A stretch of 64,000 nt of DNA from DASXYG01 sp036502625 (GTDB lineage: Bacteria > Actinomycetota > Actinomycetes > Streptosporangiales > Streptosporangiaceae). The DNA lies in assembly GCA_036502625.1 (NCBI GenBank), contig DASXYG010000041.1, positions 82,426 to 146,425 of the forward strand. The letters run 5' to 3'. Positions 58,820 to 64,000 of the stretch are shown piece by piece (the stretch's first letter is position 1; each line of letters begins with the position of its first letter). Both the position numbers and the translations under genes were made by a program. Below the pieces are notes generated by a model. The model was given only the letters and a program-made list of their open reading frames with translations. It was not told the origin of the DNA and ran no database searches.

Positions 58820-60208
58820 ATGGAGCTTTATCTGTTGGTGGGCGCGATCGTGCTCGCGCTCATCATCCTGATCGTGTTGTTCAAGATCGTGTGGCGGGTG
58901 GCGGAGCCGAACGAGGCGCTGATCATCTCGGGCCTGGGCGCGCGCGGCCAGGCCGACCGCGGCGCCGAGAGCCTCGGCTTCAAGATCATCACAGGCAAGG
59001 GCACGTCCGTGCTCCCCGGTTTCCAGACCTGCCGCCGCCTCTCGCTGGACAGCCGCGCCACCACCCTCCAGGTCTCCTGCGTCACCAAGCAGGGCATCCC
59101 CGTCGACGTACGGGGCGTGGTCATCTACAAGGTCGGCGACGACTTCGTGTCGATCGCGAACGCCGCGCGGCGGTTCCTCGACCAGCAGAACAAGATGGAT
59201 GCCAGCATCCACGAGCTGTTCACCGGCCACCTGCGCTCGATCGTCGGCAACCTGACCGTCGAGGACCTCATCCTCAACCGCGAGCAGCTCAGCAACGAGA
59301 TCCGCGGCTCCTCCGCCGACGAGGCCAGCAAGCTGGGGCTGATCGTCGACTCCCTGCAGATCCAGGAGATCGAGGACCGCACCGGCTACATCACCAACCT
59401 GGGGAAGCCGCACGCCGCGGCCGTCGCCGCGCAGGCGCGCATCGCCGAGGCGCAGCGCGACCAGGAGGCCACCGAGGCCGAGCAGGTCGCCGCCGCGAAG
59501 AAGGCCGCGTCGGTGCGCGAGAGCCAGATCCAGCAGGCCGGCTACCAGGCCGAGGTCGACCAGGCCGCGGCCAAGTCGCGGCAGGCGGGCCCGCTGTCCG
59601 AGGCCACCTCGCGGCAGGAGGTCGTCGTCCAGGAGACGCGGGCGGCCGAGCTGGAGGCCGAGCTCGCGGAGAAGCGGCTGCAGTCCGAGGTGCGCAAGCC
59701 GGCCGACGCCCGTGCGTACGAAACGGTCACGATCGCGGAGGCCGAGCGCGCGGCGACCGTCAAGCGCGCCGAGGCCTCGGCCAAGCAGACGCAGCTCGCC
59801 GGCGAGGCCGAGGCGGCCGCCACCCGGGCCACCGGTGAGGCGGAGGCGGCCGCGGCCAAGGCGCGCGGCCTCGCCGAGGCCGACGCCATCAAGGCCCGCG
59901 CCGACGCCCTGGCGCAGAACCAGGAAGCGGTCGTCGCGCAGCAGCTCGCGGAGAACTGGCCGGAGATCGTCCAGGCCGGCGCGCAGGCGTTCGGCAACAT
60001 CGACAACATGGTCGTGCTGAACGGCGCCGAGGGCCTGGAGTCGATGCTCGCCAAGGCGCTCACCCTCGGCGGCACCGGCCTCGGCCTGGCCAAGACCCTG
60101 CTGAACTCCACCAACGGCAACGGCAACGGCAACGGCGCCGCGCCCGCGGCGCCGGCCGCGAACGACGAGCCCAAGCTCGGTACGGTGACGCTCAAGCCGA
60201 AGGACTGA
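58820..60208 (+). CDS. Flotillin-like SPFH membrane protein
   Basis: A 462-residue flotillin. One N-terminal membrane segment (YLLVGAIVLALIILIVLF, about 4-21) is followed by the SPFH/band 7 domain (RVAEPNEALIISGLGARG to EIEDRTGYITNLG) and a long Ala/Glu/Lys heptad region (about 200-400) rich in EAEA repeats. The C-terminus is a NGNGNG/Ala-Pro tail. These proteins scaffold membrane microdomains. The NfeD-like gene precedes it. A terminator follows. Confidence 0.88.
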   Translation: MELYLLVGAIVLALIILIVLFKIVWRVAEPNEALIISGLGARGQADRGAESLGFKIITGKGTSVLPGFQTCRRLSLDSRATTLQVSCVTKQGIPVDVRGVVIYKVGDDFVSIANAARRFLDQQNKMDASIHELFTGHLRSIVGNLTVEDLILNREQLSNEIRGSSADEASKLGLIVDSLQIQEIEDRTGYITNLGKPHAAAVAAQARIAEAQRDQEATEAEQVAAAKKAASVRESQIQQAGYQAEVDQAAAKSRQAGPLSEATSRQEVVVQETRAAELEAELAEKRLQSEVRKPADARAYETVTIAEAERAATVKRAEASAKQTQLAGEAEAAATRATGEAEAAAAKARGLAEADAIKARADALAQNQEAVVAQQLAENWPEIVQAGAQAFGNIDNMVVLNGAEGLESMLAKALTLGGTGLGLAKTLLNSTNGNGNGNGAAPAAPAANDEPKLGTVTLKPKD

Positions 60209-60220
60209 CCCGTACGCCAC

Positions 60221-60252
60221 GAGGGCCCGCCGTGCCAAGACGGCGGGCCCTC
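60221..60252 (+). terminator. Strong hairpin terminator after flotillin
   Basis: Thirteen-bp perfect arms (60221-60233 and 60240-60252) with a six-base loop GCCAAG. It is 12 bases after the flotillin stop. Typical actinomycete L-shaped terminator without T-tract. Confidence 0.85.
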
Positions 60253-60281
60253 GCGCATGTCCGTACAGGTCAGGGCATCGC

Positions 60282-60635
60282 ATGATCGATTCGCCTAGCT
60301 GGGTTTCGGGCGGGTACGGTGCTTCGGTGCTCGGCGACTTCCTCCATGACCTCCCGTTGCGCCGGCTCGCCTCCGAAGTGACGCGTGCCGGGCAGACCGC
60401 GATGAGACGGCGCCCCCACCTCGTGGCCGCCGTCGACCAGCACGCCGCCGCGGTGCGTGACATGCTCGCCACCGACGAGCGCGGGATGCACCCCACGGCC
60501 GTGCTCGACTACCTCCGCGGGTTCCTCGAAGGCGCGCGCGAGCGCGGCTGGTACCCCGCGATCGGCGTGTTCGACGAGTGGGAGGACATCCGCCTGCTCG
60601 CCTGCTGCCGGATGGCGCGCGAAAAGGCCGTCTGA
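60282..60635 (+). CDS. DUF6401-like small protein
   Basis: A 117-residue helical protein. HLVAAVDQHAAAVRDMLATDERG and YLRGFLEGARERG resemble the small DUF6401 family seen near actinomycete natural-product genes; function is unknown. ATG at 60282. No clear ribosome site. It begins 29 bp after the flotillin terminator and is convergent with the MscS-like gene, so it likely has its own promoter. No product gene cluster is visible here. Confidence 0.65.
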   Translation: MIDSPSWVSGGYGASVLGDFLHDLPLRRLASEVTRAGQTAMRRRPHLVAAVDQHAAAVRDMLATDERGMHPTAVLDYLRGFLEGARERGWYPAIGVFDEWEDIRLLACCRMAREKAV

Positions 60636-60687
60636 CGCGCGTACGCCGGCCCCGGCCCGAGCCGGAACCGGCGTACGACCCGCGTCG

Positions 60688-61485
60688 TCAGGCGCGGCTG
60701 TCGCGCTCGGTCGACGCCTCCTGCCCGGCAGGCGCCTCGGTCGGCACGTCACCGCCGCGCGCGGCGTCCTCGCGCCCCCGGTCGAACGCGGACGTGCCAC
60801 GTCCCCGTCCCGCGGTCTCCCGCTCGACGGTGCTCAGCCAGCGGTCCCAGCGCTGCTGCATCGGCCGGATGGCGCCGCCGCCGACGCCCACCACGAGGAT
60901 GCCGCCGATCGTCGCCAGCGCCGTGATCAGCACCGGCATGGTGACGGTGACCGCGATGCCGATCTGGTTGACCGCCGCGATGACGCCGAGGGCCACGATG
61001 AAGATCGCCGCGATGTTGGCGATGACCTTGCCGTACGACGTGCCGCTGAGCGCGGCCGAGATGAGGTCCTTGACCGCCTTCCCGATCGCGGACGCGATCA
61101 CGATCAGCAGGATCGCCACGATGGCCTTCGGCAGCCAGGCGACGACGCCGTGGAGAAGGTCGCTGATCGGGTTGGGCCCGAAGACGCCGAACGCCATTTG
61201 CAGCGTGACCAGCAGAATGGCCCAGTACACGATCTTCGCGACCAGGCCCGTGGCCGTGTAGTTGCTTCTCCTGAGCGCGTCGCCGACCATTCCGCGGTCC
61301 GCGACGCGCTCGAAGCGCACCTTGTCGAGGACGACCTGGACGAGCTTCTGCAGCGCTTTCGCGACGATCCAGCCGACGACGAGGATGACGAGAAATACGA
61401 TGATCTTCGGTACGGTCCGCCCGAAAGCGTCCATGGCGCTCTGGACGCTGTTCCCTATGTTCACCGCGGCCAGCGGATGACCCAT
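60688..61485 (-). CDS. Mechanosensitive channel-like membrane protein (TM-helix repeat)
   Basis: A 265-residue membrane protein. Two repeats of the conserved MscS-like TM helix appear (IIVFLVILVVGWIVAKALQKL and AIVAILLIVIASAIGKAVKDL), with further hydrophobic segments between and after (AIFIVALGVIAAVNQIGI). The canonical MscS beta domain is absent; the C-terminus is Arg/Asp/Ala-rich and soluble. ATG at 61485 has GGGGAG upstream. It is divergent from hisC. A role in osmotic response is inferred from the family. Confidence 0.8.
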   Translation of the reverse strand: MGHPLAAVNIGNSVQSAMDAFGRTVPKIIVFLVILVVGWIVAKALQKLVQVVLDKVRFERVADRGMVGDALRRSNYTATGLVAKIVYWAILLVTLQMAFGVFGPNPISDLLHGVVAWLPKAIVAILLIVIASAIGKAVKDLISAALSGTSYGKVIANIAAIFIVALGVIAAVNQIGIAVTVTMPVLITALATIGGILVVGVGGGAIRPMQQRWDRWLSTVERETAGRGRGTSAFDRGREDAARGGDVPTEAPAGQEASTERDSRA

Positions 61486-61647
61486 GGCTTTCTCCCCCCG
61501 TTGCGATCACGGCGGCCTGGCCGGTCACCATGTGCAACGCTTCGTACCCGGTGCGTGATTTCCCCATGCGGTAGTGGGCGATTCGGTGTTCGGCGCGGTC
61601 GTAGAGTGGGAGCCACCGGCAATTTCCGACGTTTGTGGAGGACACCG

Positions 61648-62727
61648 TTGTCCGCTGACCAGTCGCCCCGTATGCGTTCGGTGCTCGACGGATTCCCCGC
61701 GTACAAGCCCGGCAAGACGGCGGTGTCGGCGACCGGAAAGTCCTACAAGCTGTCCTCCAACGAGTCGCCGTTCGGCCCGCTGCCGTCGGTGACCCAGGCG
61801 ATCGCCGAGGCCGCCACCCAGGCGCACCGCTATCCGGACAACGGCGCCGCCGACCTGGTCGCCGCGATCTCCGCCCGGTTCGGCGTCCCCGCCGCGCACA
61901 TCGCGCTCGGATGCGGGTCGGTCGGCGTCACCCAGCAGCTCCTCGAGGCGGTCGGCGAGCCGGGCGCCGAGGTCGTCCACGCCTGGCGGTCGTTCGAGGC
62001 GTACCCCCTGCTCGTCGACCTCTCCGGCGCCACGGCCGTCCGCGTGCCGCTGCGCGACGACACGCACGACCTCGACGCGATGGCCGACGCCATCACCGAC
62101 CGCACCCGTCTCGTGCTGCTCTGCAACCCGAACAACCCGACGGGCACGGTCGTCGGCGCCGACGAGCTGAACGCGTTCCTCGACCGCGTGCCGCCGCAAA
62201 CGCTGGTCGTCCTCGACGAGGCCTACCACGAGTACGTCCGCGACCCCCGGGTGCCCGACGGCGTCGAGGTCTACCGCGACCGGCCGAACGTCGCGGTGCT
62301 GCGGACGTTCTCGAAGGCGTACGGGCTGGCCGGGCTGCGCACCGGCTTCCTGATCGGCCACGAGCCGGTCGCCGGGGCCGTGCGCAAGACCATGCTGCCG
62401 TTCACCGTGAACCACATCGCGCAGGCGGCGGCCATCGCGTCGCTGGCCGCCGAGGACGAACTGCTCGACCGCGTGGCGGCCACCGTCAAGGAGCGCGACC
62501 GGGTCCGCGCGGCCCTGCTCGACCAGGGCTGGGCGGTGCCGCCCACCGAGGCCAACTTCGTCTGGCTGGAGCTCGGCGCCGACACCGCGGACTTCGCCGC
62601 GGCGTGCGAGGCCGAGGGCGTCTCGATCCGGCCGTTCGGCGACGAGGGCGCGCGCATCTCGATCGGCGACGCGGAGGCCAACGACGCCTTCCTCGCGGCC
62701 GCCGCGGCCTACCCGCGCCGCCACTGA
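61648..62727 (+). CDS. hisC: Histidinol-phosphate / aromatic aminotransferase
   Basis: A 359-residue class I/II aminotransferase. The PLP lysine is in TFSKAYG, and NPNNPTGT and SSNESPFGP are the classic HisC/Pat marks. Relatives include the main HisC and the aromatic aminotransferase Pat; the lack of other his genes nearby makes a second-copy or Pat role possible. The TTG start at 61648 is preferred because GGAGG lies six bases upstream; the ATG at 61672 has no ribosome site. Monocistronic with a strong terminator. Confidence 0.88.
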   Translation: MSADQSPRMRSVLDGFPAYKPGKTAVSATGKSYKLSSNESPFGPLPSVTQAIAEAATQAHRYPDNGAADLVAAISARFGVPAAHIALGCGSVGVTQQLLEAVGEPGAEVVHAWRSFEAYPLLVDLSGATAVRVPLRDDTHDLDAMADAITDRTRLVLLCNPNNPTGTVVGADELNAFLDRVPPQTLVVLDEAYHEYVRDPRVPDGVEVYRDRPNVAVLRTFSKAYGLAGLRTGFLIGHEPVAGAVRKTMLPFTVNHIAQAAAIASLAAEDELLDRVAATVKERDRVRAALLDQGWAVPPTEANFVWLELGADTADFAAACEAEGVSIRPFGDEGARISIGDAEANDAFLAAAAAYPRRH

Positions 62728-62740
62728 CACCACGCGAATA

Positions 62741-62785
62741 GCCCGCGCGCCTTTTTCCCCAGGGTGGGGATAAAGGCGCGCGGGC
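62741..62785. terminator. Bidirectional terminator between hisC and regulator
   Basis: Fourteen-bp perfect arms (GCCCGCGCGCCTTT at 62741-62754 and its complement at 62772-62785) with an internal CCCCA/TGGGG stem. The outer TTT and AAA give a T-run in both directions. It serves hisC and the convergent regulator. Confidence 0.88.
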
Positions 62786-62802
62786 CATTCGATAATGCGC
62801 GG

Positions 62803-64000
62803 CTAATGTGATTGCGACTCTGGTTCTAGTTTTTCCACGATGAGCCGGTAGAGCTGACGCGGGCGGCCGGGCTGCGGGGTGCGGTTCGGCGGAAGGGGCC
62901 AGGCCAGGCCCTCCTCGACCAGCGTACGAAGCAGGCGTCTGGCCGTCCGGGGCGTGACGTCCAGCATCTCTCCCGCACTCTCCGCGTCGACGACCAGTGG
63001 CCCCTCGCGGTCGGACATCCGCTCGGCCAGGCGGGACAGGACGTCCAGCCCCTTCGGCCGGCGGGCCGGAGACGCGCGCGGCGGTATCCGCGGGGTCGGC
63101 ACCAGCGCCCGGCCCTCGCGGTCGACCGCGAACCCCTGCGCCTGCCGGGTGGCCTGCGTGCGGGCCAGCGCCGACCGGGCGTGGCTCTCGGCGTCCTGCG
63201 CGGTGCGGCCCATGCCGACGCCCACCTCGATGGCCACGCCGAGCTCGCTGCGCACCCGCTCCACGAACGGCGGTGTACGGAACCCCTCACTGGCCGCTGA
63301 CGTGGAGCCGCGGGTGGCGGTGACCAGGAACGTGTGGTCGTCCACCGGCCACACCGTGGCGTGCATGCGCTGGCATTCCTGGACGAGGATGCGGTTGATC
63401 GACAGCCGTAGTTCGTCCCGCCAGTAGCGGGGCGCGCTGCGGCGCGAGGCGTCACGCAGCGTCGGGACGTCGATCATGACGATGGCGAGCTGCGCGTCCT
63501 CCAGCCGGTGGTGGGCGCCGAGCAGCGCCGCGGTCTGCAGGGACGTACGGATCGCCGCGCCGGTGGGCCGCAACCGCAGCGTGGGCACGCCGGTCTGCCG
63601 CAGCCGCTCGGACACCGAGTGGACGCCGGTCAGCGCGACGGTGGTCGCGCCGCGCCGCCACAGCCGCTCGTGGAACGCCGCGACCGCCGCCGGGGTCGCG
63701 GCCTCCTCGCGTACGTGCACGCCGTCGGGCGGGAGGCCGATCTCGGTGTACGCCTCCTCGACCTCGGCGCGGCCGAGGACGTCGATGCTCACCCGCGCCG
63801 GGTCGAACCGCTCGTCGATGGCCGCCCGCAGCAGCGTGCTGTGCAGCGCGCCGCCGTTCAGCGGGATGTACGTCGCGGGCATGGTCAGCGCGCCGGACTT
63901 CCGGGCGTACTCGTACGGCAAAGGGCTGGCGAAAAGGCAGACGTCGATACCCGTGCCGAGCCGCGCGACCTTGTCGGTCGCCTCTTGTTCGTCGCGGTAA
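62803..64000 (-). CDS. Transcriptional regulator, 5'-truncated (cyclase-like + winged helix)
   Basis: The frame is open to the right edge, so the N-terminus is missing; about 398 residues are visible. The first part (YRDEQEATDKVARLGTGIDV, then FASPLPYEYARKSGALTMPA) is not recognised. A middle alpha/beta domain (LAIVMIDVPTLRD through GVGMGRTAQDAESHARSAL) resembles degenerate GGDEF/PucR-type folds. The C-terminus has a winged helix (MLDVTPRTARRLLRTLVEEGLA). This layout suggests a signal-sensing regulator. Its stop is close to the bidirectional terminator. Signal and targets unknown. Confidence 0.75.
   Translation of the reverse strand, partial: YRDEQEATDKVARLGTGIDVCLFASPLPYEYARKSGALTMPATYIPLNGGALHSTLLRAAIDERFDPARVSIDVLGRAEVEEAYTEIGLPPDGVHVREEAATPAAVAAFHERLWRRGATTVALTGVHSVSERLRQTGVPTLRLRPTGAAIRTSLQTAALLGAHHRLEDAQLAIVMIDVPTLRDASRRSAPRYWRDELRLSINRILVQECQRMHATVWPVDDHTFLVTATRGSTSAASEGFRTPPFVERVRSELGVAIEVGVGMGRTAQDAESHARSALARTQATRQAQGFAVDREGRALVPTPRIPPRASPARRPKGLDVLSRLAERMSDREGPLVVDAESAGEMLDVTPRTARRLLRTLVEEGLAWPLPPNRTPQPGRPRQLYRLIVEKLEPESQSH

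Noticed and set aside
1..64000. CRISPR arrays, tRNA or rRNA genes, insertion sequences, attachment sites
   Set aside because: I looked for regular spaced repeats, cloverleaf signatures, transposase motifs and terminal repeats and found none I could support.

Overview
The window is gene-dense, very GC-rich DNA with frequent GTG and TTG starts, GTGA/ATGA start-stop overlaps and G/C-biased third codon positions. Gene content (Ser/Thr kinases, WhiJ-like XRE/HATPase pair, many TetR regulators, PASTA lipoprotein, acyl-CoA catabolism) points to a filamentous actinomycete, perhaps near Actinomadura/Thermomonosporaceae; that placement is inference. I see no rRNA, tRNA, CRISPR array, insertion sequence or phage. 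Two genes run off the ends: a family 2 glycosyltransferase (left) and a winged-helix regulator (right).

Region by region. 0-8.5 kb: a meta-cleavage style pair (FAH-family hydrolase, extradiol-type VOC dioxygenase) with a TetR gene, a membrane protein, a TcmP-like methyltransferase, an S9 peptidase, and a CcdA/DsbA-type thiol-redox pair. 8.5-13.3 kb: quinone reductase, PPOX protein, SDR, and an FAD aromatic hydroxylase preceded by a complete TPP riboswitch plus a separate promoter with a palindromic operator. 13.3-17 kb: an operon of vWA protein, PP2C-like phosphatase and membrane-linked kinase (TerY-P triad). 17-21.6 kb: a benzoate-type CoA ligase, a divergent HATPase/XRE pair, an acidic Ca-binding-like protein and a PASTA lipoprotein.

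21.6-38.2 kb is an acyl-CoA catabolism island: acyl-CoA dehydrogenases, MmgE/PrpD protein, ADP-forming acyl-CoA synthetase, GntR/FCD regulator, a thioesterase gene broken by one in-frame TAG, FAS1/MaoC-like hydratase, CitE-like CoA lyase, a thiolase-fold protein with its DUF35 partner, AidB-like dehydrogenase, CaiB/BaiF CoA-transferase, and an SDR-TetR pair. The logic is activation of a carboxylic acid to its CoA ester, dehydrogenation and hydration, then carbon-carbon cleavage by lyase or aldolase.

38.2-47.6 kb: TMEM175-like channel, COG3044 ABC-class ATPase, Ser/Thr kinase, phosphotransferase, a Fic/Doc toxin with ribbon-helix-helix antitoxin, a luciferase-like oxidoreductase and an aldehyde dehydrogenase. 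47.8-55.0 kb: a type II Wadjet SMC operon (jetA, jetB, jetC) with no jetD nuclease at the expected place. 55-64 kb: peptide deformylase, a secreted trypsin-like peptidase, lipoprotein, NfeD-like plus flotillin pair, MscS-related membrane protein, hisC/pat aminotransferase and the truncated regulator.

The main points for a second look are the JetD-less Wadjet operon, the TPP riboswitch in front of an aromatic hydroxylase, the TerY-P triad, the nonsense codon in the thioesterase, and the set of clean palindromic operators.
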